A stretch of DNA of 8,972 nt from JBEKCP01 sp050014815 (GCA_050014815.1 JBEKCP010000212.1:1-8972); one strand, 5' to 3'. Positions 1 through 7,653 are shown, numbered from the stretch's first letter. Notes: generated by a model from the letters alone, not told the origin. Made by a program: numbers and translations.

Positions 1-68
1 CGGAAAACCAGTAAAGGCAACCGGGCCGCCGTCGCGGGCGACGTGGAACGCGTGTCGGCGTAGGGAAC

Positions 69-97
69 GCGGGCCAACCTGACCTCACAAGGCCCGC
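69..97. other. GC-rich inverted repeat
   Basis: GCGGGCC (69-75) and its exact complement GGCCCGC (91-97) enclose 15 bases, giving a 7-base-pair stem. No T run follows on either side, so it is not a standard terminator. It sits six bases behind a TAG (61-63) that closes a frame open from the left edge, and could be the end of a gene coming in from the left. Confidence 0.4.
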
Positions 98-284
98 CGT
101 GGGGCACGTGGCGAACGACAGGGGCCGTCCTGGGCCGGCGGTCATGGCGGTGTCCCGTGCTGTTTCCCGGCTGAGCGGACAAATGGGCACCCGCGGGGCC
201 GGCCAGATACGACGTACAAAGCCGCGTGGCGGGCGACAGCCCTATCACAATATGATGTACGGCGACCCCGGCTTCCGTTGCTGG

Positions 285-325
285 GGTATACCTCAAAACA
301 CCGTCCCAACCGTCCCAACCGTCCC
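285..325. repeat. Direct repeat copy 1 with 9-base tandem units
   Basis: A 23-base sequence (285-307) that begins with the 8-base palindrome GGTATACC and ends in CCGTCCC. It runs into two further tandem units AACCGTCCC (308-316 and 317-325), so that ACCGTCCC occurs three times. The first 23 bases recur exactly at 358-380. It lies downstream of the esterase gene in DNA without a convincing gene. Function is not recognised. Confidence 0.8.
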
Positions 326-357
326 ATCTGCCAGCACGGCTCGTGAAAGCAGCCCCC

Positions 358-400
358 GGTATACCTCAAAACACCGTCCCTAACCGTCCCTAACCGTCCC
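358..400. repeat. Direct repeat copy 2 with 10-base tandem units
   Basis: An exact second copy of the 23-base sequence (358-380), again opening with the palindrome GGTATACC and running into a tandem array. Here the units are 10 bases, TAACCGTCCC (381-390 and 391-400), one base longer than in copy 1. The two copies start 73 bases apart, with 32 bases of unrelated sequence between the end of the first array and the second copy. Confidence 0.8.
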
Positions 401-540
401 AAAGATCGCCAGCGGGCCGGCAACCGGGCCGGTGCGAGGCGGTCGGCTGCCGATGGAGGGGACTCGCCGCATAAGAGCCCTCGAATCTGCCGGGCTTCGG
501 TCGAAAGTCAGCCGGGAGTGTCAAATCGCCTGCGGGTCAA

Positions 541-560
541 GAAAAAACGAGGGTTTCGTC
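541..560 (-). terminator. Weak rho-independent terminator candidate behind the esterase gene
   Basis: Directly behind the TAA stop the minus strand has ACGA, a 5-base loop AACCC, TCGT, and then a run of six T. The stem is only 4 base pairs (5 with a G-T pair), so the hairpin is weak, but the T run and its place right at the end of the gene cluster fit termination. Termination by Rho further on is equally possible. Confidence 0.3.
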
Positions 561-561
561 A

Positions 562-1353
562 TTATTGCCGGTTCTCGCTGGTTGGGTTTGTCCCCTGTTG
601 TCTCGCATTTGCTGTTGACACTTCCTCGACAGGACCGGCCGGTTTCTTACCGCTGAGCAACAGTATGCAGGCGTTGGCGAGACGTAGACCAAGCCGCTTG
701 TAGCCGTCTTTCCCGACCATGTGCGGATCATCCGCCGGGTCGTTCAGATCGTCGGTATCGACCCAGGCGGCATTCGGGTCGGCGGTGGCCACGGCGACCT
801 GAATTTCGCGGATCCGGTCCCATTGATCGAAGACCATTCGATTCCAGGCCCTCTTCTTCCAGTCGTTGATCCGCCCAATGACAACCGGCATTTGTTCGCC
901 ACCTATGTCCTTGCGCACGAGAGCGATCAGTGCCCTTAGCGCCCGCTGATAGACATCCGCTCGTTCCTTGCCCACGGCATCGGATTCACCCTGCATCCAG
1001 ACGAAACATACCGAGTCGGGTCTTCGTCCGTCCAGGAGTTTCTTGGCTCCATCGATCAGTTCGCGGTAGTAGCCGATGCCCTTGGGTTCGGATCCATTCA
1101 GATTCACCCACTTCGCGATCTCCTGTCCTGAGTGGCCGATCTTGTGGACCAGGATGATGTCGCCGGGAAATGCCTTCGTGATGGTAGGTGTGAACGATTG
1201 TTCTGGTTTGAGAGCCGCCATGTTGGATTGCCCGTCCAACAGGAAAAGGCGCACCTTGCCTCCCGGCGCCGCCGCATTGGTGGCAGGTTGCGCCATGGAC
1301 GCGGTACTGGCGAACAGATTTGCCAGCAAGACAAGGACCGTTGTAATACGCAT
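562..1353 (-). CDS. Secreted SGNH carbohydrate esterase, sialate O-acetylesterase-like
   Basis: A 263-residue protein of the SGNH/SASA class (sialate O-acetylesterase and CE6-type acetylxylan esterase relatives). The start at 1353 has GAGGTG 7 bases upstream and gives a signal peptide ending at about SMA-QP (residues 18-22); an in-frame ATG at 1440 would run back into the previous gene and spoil this signal. The catalytic blocks are intact: DGQSN with nucleophile S43, the HSGQ glycine block at 74-77, WMQGESDA at 119-126 (oxyanion/block III), and DDPH with D208 and H211 as the acid-base pair. Length is normal for a single-domain member. It probably removes O-acetyl groups from sugars so that the neighbouring glycosidases can act; acetylated xylan, pectin-like or sialylated substrates cannot be told apart. 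It lies 47 bases behind the GH38 gene and is the last gene of the cluster. The residues after about 235 (GKKPAGPVEE to the end) look like a disordered tail. Confidence 0.85.
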   Translation of the reverse strand: MRITTVLVLLANLFASTASMAQPATNAAAPGGKVRLFLLDGQSNMAALKPEQSFTPTITKAFPGDIILVHKIGHSGQEIAKWVNLNGSEPKGIGYYRELIDGAKKLLDGRRPDSVCFVWMQGESDAVGKERADVYQRALRALIALVRKDIGGEQMPVVIGRINDWKKRAWNRMVFDQWDRIREIQVAVATADPNAAWVDTDDLNDPADDPHMVGKDGYKRLGLRLANACILLLSGKKPAGPVEEVSTANARQQGTNPTSENRQ

Positions 1354-1360
1354 GGTTTCA

Positions 1361-1366
1361 CACCTC
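1361..1366 (-). promoter_or_regulatory. Ribosome binding site of the esterase gene
   Basis: The minus strand reads GAGGTG, 7 bases before the ATG at 1353. Together with the signal peptide that begins at that ATG it rules out the longer frame from 1440, which would overlap the end of the GH38-type gene by 40 bases. Confidence 0.65.
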
Positions 1367-1400
1367 GTGTTGAATGCTATCCAATGTCCGCGCGTGATGT

Positions 1401-4400
1401 TTACGGCACGACTGGTGCAGGCGTCTTGGCGGGGATCCATTTCTTATTCGGAAGCGACGGCCACGCCGGGTCGGGCACGGTGAACCCCCGCGTGCTAACC
1501 CGACTCTCCGGGCTTGCTTCCGAACGGTTCCCCGCTTCGTCGACCGCCTTGACTGTGTAACTATACTCCTGGCCGGCAACCGTGTCAAAATCGTACCAAC
1601 TCAGATAGAAGGGCTCGACGTCGGCAATCTTCTTGTCGTCCCGGTACACTTCATACGCCTTGATCGCCACATTGTCGGTCGACGGCTCCCAACTGAGGGT
1701 GATCTTGTCGTACCGCAACGCTTGGGCCGATACGCGCGGAGCCGACGGCGGCGTGGTGTCCACCAGTTCCCCCACGGCGGCCTGAGCGGCCGTGGAAAGC
1801 GGTCCCTTGCTGCCCGCCCGAACAGCCCGTACACGGTAGAAATATCTCGCGTTCACGCCCTTGTCAACCTGACGGTCGTAGAAATGATTACTACTGACCG
1901 TCGCCAGATAGTTGCCGGCGCCGGCCTCGAAATCGGGGCTGGCGCCGCGGAAGACCTCGAACTGCGAGGCATCCTGCTGATCTGTCCAAGTCACCTGGGT
2001 GCCGTTGGCCGTAGTTACCGCCGAGATGCCCGCAACGACCGGCGGAATGCGACCGCCCATCACCCGCAGGGTTGCCCAACTGAATCCGTCGATGCTGAAG
2101 GTGACGACCCCTTTGTTCACCGTCAACGGGCCACGGTCGTTTTCGACCAGGTCGGTCTGCATCACGGCCGCAGGCGCCAACAGGCCCAGGTCGACGCTCA
2201 CCTCGGTCTTGCGCCCTTCGATTTCGTTAAAACGCAAAATAATGCCCTGTCCATTGGCCTCGGCCAGTTTGGCCGTCGTCAAGACGACGTTGGGCTGGTC
2301 CAGCTTGAAAAACTGTCCATTGGTCGTTTTCAGTCCCGCCACGCCTTCCTGACGCCCCGCGATGACGCAGGTCCGCAACGGACTACACACCTCGGCGCCG
2401 AACCGATGAGCACCGCCCGCGAGCCAGTCGGCCCCGCCATGCGGCCGCAGCGAATAACGGAACACCACGCGTCCGGGCTGAGTCTTCTGAAAATTGGTGT
2501 ACCACAGGTTATTGAACGCGTAACTGAAGATCCACGGTTTACTCGTCTTGTAAGCCGTATTGAAGTTCCGCGGTGTCGTCTTTCCGTACATCACCAGCGG
2601 GACATCGACAGGGGACAACGTTACGCCGAAATCGCTCTGGTTCGACACGTCGATCCAACGGTTGACGGTGAAATGATCCGTGCAGGTCGATGGCAACTGC
2701 TCCTGTGGTCCGGAATTCGGATCGACCAACGGACGCACATTGCCCGTGGGCATTTCGTGACGAAGAAGGAAATTGGAAACTTTCACGGGAAACACAAGGT
2801 ACCCTTCTTCATTGATCTCGCCCGATTTAAGCAAACCAAATCCAGACGGCGATTTCACGACGTCCTCAATGAAGTCGATCCGGGGAATCGCATCGTACAA
2901 GATGACACTCCGTTTCAGACTTTCCACTCCCTGACATGCGCCATCCGCCGTCATGGTCGCCATCACGGGTCCGGCCTCGGCACGAAATGTTGACGAGGTA
3001 ACCCGGTGTTCGGTTCTGCCCTTGCCCTGAATATACAGAAACTCATTCATCCGGTATGGCGCGTCCTTATCCACGAGTTCGGCGTCGTCGCGGGTCTTGT
3101 CGAGAATACTGGTGATGGCGCCCGTTTGATCAAACTCAATCCTGAAAAACCGGTTTTCCATCTTCTTGTTGCCCGCGGTGACCTCGCCCCTAAACTTCGG
3201 TTCGTCTGCCCGCGAAATGACGTTGAAAGTCTTGTAGCCCAATCCCGGAACATCGGCGGCAACGAAAACCGCCTCGGTATCCCCCGCCTTTTCGTAAGTC
3301 ACCGACTTGCCCGTCTGACCATCGATCAGGTCAAAGTGTTTGGGCAGGTGTGCCAGGGCGACTTTTGCCAGATCACTCCGATTCCAGGTCAAGAAGTTAT
3401 AGACAACGACTGTTTGCGTGGTAGTTGGGATTCTGGAACTGACGGCGACCAGCGACTGACGCAATACCTGGTTCGCCAAGGATTCGGCCGCCAGGGCGGT
3501 ATTTCGTTTCCAATACCATTGTTTGTCCACGCCCGAACCATTGGAACCCCAGGTGTGTTCCGAGTAGAGCGCCATGTTTCTCCAGGCATCCGCCAGGTTC
3601 TCATAGGGATAGCGCATCGGCGCAGCCAACGCGATCGCCCAGGTTGCAGCGATTTCGCCTGCGGCCAGACGATCCTGATTCGACTTGTGGGCGGACGTCT
3701 CATACGCGGTGGAACCAACGCCCCAATTCCACCAGTTCTCAAAATTGCCCCGGACCACCGGAATCGCAGCGGCGAAATGTTTTTCGATATGATGAAAAAA
3801 GTCCTCGGGAAGAGCGCAAATCATCCGCGGATAGGCATAACCGAGCGCGTTGTAGTCCTTGATACGCTGATAGACCATCGTATCCATCCTGCCGTTGTCG
3901 CCATTACTGAACTGGCACAGGAACGCATCGTACGGGTATCCCGTATTACCATTCAATGACATGAGCTTCTGTGCCACCGCGTCACGCACTCTTTCGGCGG
4001 TCCCGCTCTTGAGCAAGAACGGTTCTTTCGTATAATCGCCGGCATTGTAAACGAGTAATCGATTGCCCGTTCTGTTGCCTTCGACGTAGAAGAGAGCCGC
4101 CGGCGCGCTCCATCTGGATTCGCCGCCCCAAAGTTGCAGGATGTAGTATTTGATGCCGGCCTCGTGGAAGAGATCCACGACGGACCAACACAAACTGTTG
4201 TTGTCGGCCATAAAGGCCAACGTGGAACGTCCGCCACCCAGCATGTCGGGAAGATGACGAAGCGAAACATAGCACGAGCGCGCCAATTCTTCCGCGCTCA
4301 TGTTCTCTTGAGCAAGATCACCATACCCGGCGCCCCAGATCAAACGCCGTTCCGCAACGCGTTTCTTGAGCGCCTCGATCCAGTCGGCGTTCCGAGAGGG

Positions 4401-4991
4401 GAGCACGCCATCGTACATCGTGAACGACGACTCCATGCCGAATCGCGCCTTGGACGCCTCATCCCATCCATCGCTGTCGCTCATGGCCTTCAACACAATA
4501 TCAAGAGAGTTTGGATATGCTTTCTTCTTCAAATCCTCTTGGTATGACGTATACCCTATGTCCTGATGCGAGTCCTGATTGACGTAGATCGTCCAGTGCC
4601 GGATCTTCTGTTGTGCTTGTGTGATGGAAGCCAAAGGTTCACCGGCGCAGTCTTCGCGGTCGAAGACCTCGAAGGTTACCTTTTCCTGATCGTTCTGTAG
4701 TTCCGGCACATGAACGGTTTTGAGGTCGTTGCCAGTCGTAAGTTCGCCGACGTTCTCAATCACAACCGGTTTGTCGGGCAAACTGATGCGCACCCACGCC
4801 TTGCGGGCCGGATCGGGATTGGCGATCGTCAACACAGTTTCGGCTCTCAACTTCCCGCCCTGTTGGACTAGAAAGGGTCTCTGCTGGACGCGGGTGATGG
4901 CGAACTTGGTCGGCGCTTTCTCCGGTTCCGCCGCGGCGGCGATGCCGGCGAACAGGCATACTAACAGGATGAAGATCTTATTGGTTTGCAT
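1401..4991 (-). CDS. Secreted GH38-type alpha-mannosidase-like enzyme with two FN3 domains
   Basis: A 1196-residue enzyme. The start at 4991 is chosen because AAGGAG sits 7 bases upstream and the protein then opens with a clear signal peptide (MQTNKIFILLVCLFAGIAAAA). A beta-rich segment (about 30-130) precedes the catalytic domain. The GH38 zinc site can be read off: H142 and D144 in SHQDIGYT, D263 in MADNNS (expected nucleophile and ligand), and H479 in SEHTWGS, matching the HxD, D and H ligands of family GH38. A helical bundle and a large beta-sandwich region follow to about residue 970. Two fibronectin type III domains lie at about 980-1075 and 1078-1170 (the second with ITLSWEPSTDNVAIKAYEVYRD), then a proline-rich tail. 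GH38 enzymes hydrolyse alpha-mannosidic bonds with retention; the actual linkage here is unknown, and the family is broad. The FN3 pair probably acts as spacer or glycan/surface contact. The neighbouring glycosidase and esterase suggest shared work on an acetylated, branched glycan. Confidence 0.88.
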   Translation of the reverse strand: MQTNKIFILLVCLFAGIAAAAEPEKAPTKFAITRVQQRPFLVQQGGKLRAETVLTIANPDPARKAWVRISLPDKPVVIENVGELTTGNDLKTVHVPELQNDQEKVTFEVFDREDCAGEPLASITQAQQKIRHWTIYVNQDSHQDIGYTSYQEDLKKKAYPNSLDIVLKAMSDSDGWDEASKARFGMESSFTMYDGVLPSRNADWIEALKKRVAERRLIWGAGYGDLAQENMSAEELARSCYVSLRHLPDMLGGGRSTLAFMADNNSLCWSVVDLFHEAGIKYYILQLWGGESRWSAPAALFYVEGNRTGNRLLVYNAGDYTKEPFLLKSGTAERVRDAVAQKLMSLNGNTGYPYDAFLCQFSNGDNGRMDTMVYQRIKDYNALGYAYPRMICALPEDFFHHIEKHFAAAIPVVRGNFENWWNWGVGSTAYETSAHKSNQDRLAAGEIAATWAIALAAPMRYPYENLADAWRNMALYSEHTWGSNGSGVDKQWYWKRNTALAAESLANQVLRQSLVAVSSRIPTTTQTVVVYNFLTWNRSDLAKVALAHLPKHFDLIDGQTGKSVTYEKAGDTEAVFVAADVPGLGYKTFNVISRADEPKFRGEVTAGNKKMENRFFRIEFDQTGAITSILDKTRDDAELVDKDAPYRMNEFLYIQGKGRTEHRVTSSTFRAEAGPVMATMTADGACQGVESLKRSVILYDAIPRIDFIEDVVKSPSGFGLLKSGEINEEGYLVFPVKVSNFLLRHEMPTGNVRPLVDPNSGPQEQLPSTCTDHFTVNRWIDVSNQSDFGVTLSPVDVPLVMYGKTTPRNFNTAYKTSKPWIFSYAFNNLWYTNFQKTQPGRVVFRYSLRPHGGADWLAGGAHRFGAEVCSPLRTCVIAGRQEGVAGLKTTNGQFFKLDQPNVVLTTAKLAEANGQGIILRFNEIEGRKTEVSVDLGLLAPAAVMQTDLVENDRGPLTVNKGVVTFSIDGFSWATLRVMGGRIPPVVAGISAVTTANGTQVTWTDQQDASQFEVFRGASPDFEAGAGNYLATVSSNHFYDRQVDKGVNARYFYRVRAVRAGSKGPLSTAAQAAVGELVDTTPPSAPRVSAQALRYDKITLSWEPSTDNVAIKAYEVYRDDKKIADVEPFYLSWYDFDTVAGQEYSYTVKAVDEAGNRSEASPESRVSTRGFTVPDPAWPSLPNKKWIPAKTPAPVVP

Positions 4992-4998
4992 GACGTGA

Positions 4999-5005
4999 CT
5001 CCTTT
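4999..5005 (-). promoter_or_regulatory. Ribosome binding site of the GH38-type gene
   Basis: The minus strand reads AAAGGAG here, 7 bases before the ATG at 4991. It decides the start: the ATG at 5018, which overlaps the preceding stop as ATGA, has no purine-rich stretch in front of it (CTTCCCATACCC) and would add nine residues before the signal peptide. The site lies directly behind the stop of the di-heme gene, so translation of the two genes may be coupled. Confidence 0.75.
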
Positions 5006-5014
5006 GAAGACAAT

Positions 5015-7633
5015 TCATGGGTATGGGAAGGCGGATTCGACGGCGGTTGGGTTCTTGGGGTCGGATTCGATCACCGGCCAGACGACTTTTCCCTCCCGTT
5101 GTTCCTGGTCATCGTGGTAAACGCCGAGTTCCTGCGAATTGCAGTCGAGCCAGAGAGTGATCCGATGGAGTTCTTCGGGAGTGACGCGTTTTCGATGCGT
5201 GGACAGAAGCGTTTTGCCCAAGGGCGATTCGCGCGCGCCGAACCGTCCTGGAATCGTTCGATAACCCCCGTGTTTGGGCAACAGGCCGAAATAGTCTCCG
5301 CTTGCGTCAAAATAGAATGCGTATGCCCGCAAATCTTTGTATTCCATGCGTCGTAGTCCTTTTTTTTCCTTGGCATGGCAGGGCAGACAGGTGTTTTGGA
5401 TCACCGGTTGCACCAGACGCGCGAAGGTGAGGGGGCACGATCCGTCAACATCTGGTTTGATGACCGATGGTGGCCGACGCATGGCGATGGGCGCACCGGT
5501 GAGCTTCGGCGCCGTCCACTTGTCAACGTGACAGCCGACGCACGACAGTTGCTCGCCGGGATGAACAAAGGTTCCCGATCGCATGGACTGGATTGCAAGT
5601 CCCTCTTGATCCAGCGCCTGAAGAAAGATTTCCTGCCCGACCGGCGCTTCAAAGAAGGCACTGCCGTCTTCCTCGACCGGCACGGTGCCAAGCACCAGTC
5701 GCGGAAGCGTTCCGGAAGAGTATCCCATGGTCGCGTGATGATGGACCGGGCTACACCACGGTTTCTGCACCAGTGCCATGATGCGCAAGGCCGTGATCTT
5801 TGTCGCGGGTGGCCAGGGAAGATCGGACTCGTATACATTCATGACGCTGATGGTTGCCCTGCGGTGGCTGGCAAGGGAGGATCGCTCTCCTTGCCATGTT
5901 CCAAGTGGGATATTGGGCGGAACGGCACGACTTTTGAACGGACGCGCTGAGCCCCCGGCTTTCCAGCCGGATGCCAGAACTTCCATGTTGCCGAATTTGT
6001 CGAGCAAGACAATCTGCGGACCGGTTTTGTGGAAGAATGTCGCCAGATAGAAGTCTTCACTCAGCGGCCACGGAGTAATGAATTTCGCATCGTCCATGTT
6101 TTCCCCGCTGAACCTCCGTCCCTCGCCCCCCGGAATACCCTCATAAGGTAGCCTTGAACCCTTGATGAATTTCACCTGGGACATTCCATCGTCATCACGG
6201 ACACCGAGATCAATGACGATCGGCACGCCGGGGGTCGAGCCGTGGTGAATGCCCGCAATACTGACATACTTCGAGGTTGTGCCGGGGATGGCGCGTGAAT
6301 GGAATTCCGCCCAGGGACGGTTGCGGCGAAAGTCGTAGGATTGACCAGGTGACTCGAGGGTCGAATGCGGTTTGGGATAATTCGCATGCGGGGCCCGTGG
6401 ATCGCGTCCGTCGGGATAACTGATCCATAGATGTTGACCGGCGTTGAAATCCCGGTCGATGTAGTCCCATCTGGTGAATGCCAACATGCCGTCATTGTTG
6501 ACGGTTGGGAAAAACTCAATGGTCTCATGCCAACTGATCGGATAGAGGTCCGATCCATCGGCTTTCATGGAAAACAACGTTCCGCAGGCCTGCGGCGCCC
6601 AGGATTGGCATCGGGCACAGGTCCATCGTCGCAACGACACGAACACAATCCGGTCATTGGGAAGAATGCATGGTTCCCAATCGGGAAACCAGCTACTGGT
6701 CAACTGGGTTACGCCGCTGCCATCGACCGATGCGGAAAACAGATGGTAGGGACCTTTTCCTGTCAGTCTCTTGGCGAACACCACCGTCTTGGTGTCGTAG
6801 GACAGATCAAAAGCGAAGTGATAGGCGCCGGGAAACGCGCAAACCTTGGCGCCCTTGAAACGGCCATTTTGCAGGACGGCCTCCGCGAGTAACGGACATA
6901 CCCGGGGTGTTCCTGTCTTGTAATCGGCCAAAGCACAAAGCCCCACATTGGAGCCGCCAGTGGGACCGGTCTCGTCTTGTGACGCCGAAAAGTCGAAGGT
7001 GTGCCAATCGTCTTTCGTCCACTTACGCTTCGTGACAGGAGCAATTTCCCCCCAAGGGGTTGTGTGGAGCAGCCCTCCATACCCGCCTCCCTTTGAGAAA
7101 ATGATTTCGTCGAAATCAAGAAGCGGATTGCTCAAGGCGACTGTCCGCCGAAGCGCGCAGGTTTGCAGGAACAAATCCCGGCGGACTGTTTCAGGTTCTT
7201 TGTTTGGCGCTACGGTTCGGGCGACGTCGCGAATTGTCGCAAGTTCTTGACGAGCGCCGGCAAGATCGGGCGCTTTCGGCATGGACCCGAGGCAGTCGAT
7301 CAACGCCGCGGTCCTGCGCAGCACCACGTCAAGTGGGTTCCGATCCGACTCCCAAACCAGCGACTGGACATCGAGCACATGCGTCCGTGCAACCTGCCGT
7401 TCGACGGAACTCGTCTTTGCATATCGGGCCAGTTCAGCCTGAATCGCCGCGTACTCATCCTCCCAGGATTGAACGACGCCGGAGTCCTTGCTCGACCTGG
7501 TTGCCGCCTCGCTCTTCTTGTTGGGTTCCGCGGCACTGACCACCAACAGGCGCGACGGGCGTATGGCCAAGGCCATGCCCAGGAAGACGATGAATAATGC
7601 CCTTCCCATATCGACTCTTCTCCGCAACACCAT
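5015..7633 (-). CDS. Secreted di-heme beta-propeller protein, hydrazine synthase alpha-subunit-like
   Basis: An 872-residue exported protein when started at the ATG at 7633. Residues 1-35 form a signal peptide (RRR, then a hydrophobic ALFIVFLGMALAI run). A helical N-terminal part ends near NPLLDFDEIIF (169-179). A TolB/PD40-type propeller follows (about 278-620), with repeats such as SYDTKTVVFA and NNDGMLAFTRWDYIDRD and a cysteine cluster C339, C342, C350. The C-terminal part has two heme c motifs, CVGCH (698-702) and CLPCH (749-753), then TIPGRFGARESPLG (793-806) and ITLWLDCNS, which I recall as typical of PVC homologues; H813 and H823 are candidate distal heme ligands. This order matches the HZS-alpha family (propeller, middle heme domain, C-terminal heme domain). 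No HZS beta/gamma partner gene is present, so hydrazine synthesis is unlikely; the likely role is periplasmic electron transfer or redox chemistry, unproven. The start is uncertain: GTG 7642 or ATG 7609 are alternatives, ATG 7714 would overlap the previous gene. The TGA stop overlaps an unused ATG at 5018. Confidence 0.88.
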   Translation of the reverse strand: MVLRRRVDMGRALFIVFLGMALAIRPSRLLVVSAAEPNKKSEAATRSSKDSGVVQSWEDEYAAIQAELARYAKTSSVERQVARTHVLDVQSLVWESDRNPLDVVLRRTAALIDCLGSMPKAPDLAGARQELATIRDVARTVAPNKEPETVRRDLFLQTCALRRTVALSNPLLDFDEIIFSKGGGYGGLLHTTPWGEIAPVTKRKWTKDDWHTFDFSASQDETGPTGGSNVGLCALADYKTGTPRVCPLLAEAVLQNGRFKGAKVCAFPGAYHFAFDLSYDTKTVVFAKRLTGKGPYHLFSASVDGSGVTQLTSSWFPDWEPCILPNDRIVFVSLRRWTCARCQSWAPQACGTLFSMKADGSDLYPISWHETIEFFPTVNNDGMLAFTRWDYIDRDFNAGQHLWISYPDGRDPRAPHANYPKPHSTLESPGQSYDFRRNRPWAEFHSRAIPGTTSKYVSIAGIHHGSTPGVPIVIDLGVRDDDGMSQVKFIKGSRLPYEGIPGGEGRRFSGENMDDAKFITPWPLSEDFYLATFFHKTGPQIVLLDKFGNMEVLASGWKAGGSARPFKSRAVPPNIPLGTWQGERSSLASHRRATISVMNVYESDLPWPPATKITALRIMALVQKPWCSPVHHHATMGYSSGTLPRLVLGTVPVEEDGSAFFEAPVGQEIFLQALDQEGLAIQSMRSGTFVHPGEQLSCVGCHVDKWTAPKLTGAPIAMRRPPSVIKPDVDGSCPLTFARLVQPVIQNTCLPCHAKEKKGLRRMEYKDLRAYAFYFDASGDYFGLLPKHGGYRTIPGRFGARESPLGKTLLSTHRKRVTPEELHRITLWLDCNSQELGVYHDDQEQREGKVVWPVIESDPKNPTAVESAFPYP

Positions 7634-7653
7634 CCTGTCCACCCTTTTCCCAA

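Larger units (their letters stand above)
1..561. other. Stretch without a convincing gene, downstream of the gene cluster
   Basis: Open frames here are short (under 100 codons), overlap each other on both strands, run through the tandem repeats, and resemble no family I know. The contents are the inverted repeat at 69-97, the two direct repeats at 285-400 and the weak terminator at 541-560. A plus-strand frame open from base 1 to the TAG at 61-63 (20 residues, ending VERVSA, with G or C in nearly all third positions) might be the tail of a gene converging from the left, but is too short to call. No tRNA or riboswitch fold was recognised. Confidence 0.6.

Noticed and set aside
285..400. CRISPR array
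   Set aside because: There are only two copies, each followed by tandem units instead of a spacer of regular kind, and no cas gene is present.
376..400. Telomere-like TTAGGG on the minus strand
   Set aside because: TTAGGG arises only as part of the 10-base TAACCGTCCC unit and is not itself tandem; it is coincidence.
142..423. Small protein of 93 residues on the minus strand with LGRLGRLGR repeats
   Set aside because: The repeats are the translation of the tandem DNA array; it has no ribosome binding site that stands out, no family resemblance, and overlaps another frame on the opposite strand.
1354..1440. N-terminal extension of the esterase from the ATG at 1440
   Set aside because: It overlaps the end of the GH38-type gene and places 29 residues before a clear signal peptide that has its own ribosome binding site.
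1722..2993. Long open frame of 423 codons on the plus strand
   Set aside because: It lies entirely opposite the GH38-type gene, whose domains are recognisable. Its translation is rich in R, G and H with no family resemblance; this is the usual antisense shadow of a gene with G/C-rich third positions.
3006..3959. Open frame of 317 codons on the plus strand
   Set aside because: Antisense to the catalytic region of the GH38-type gene, with no family features of its own.
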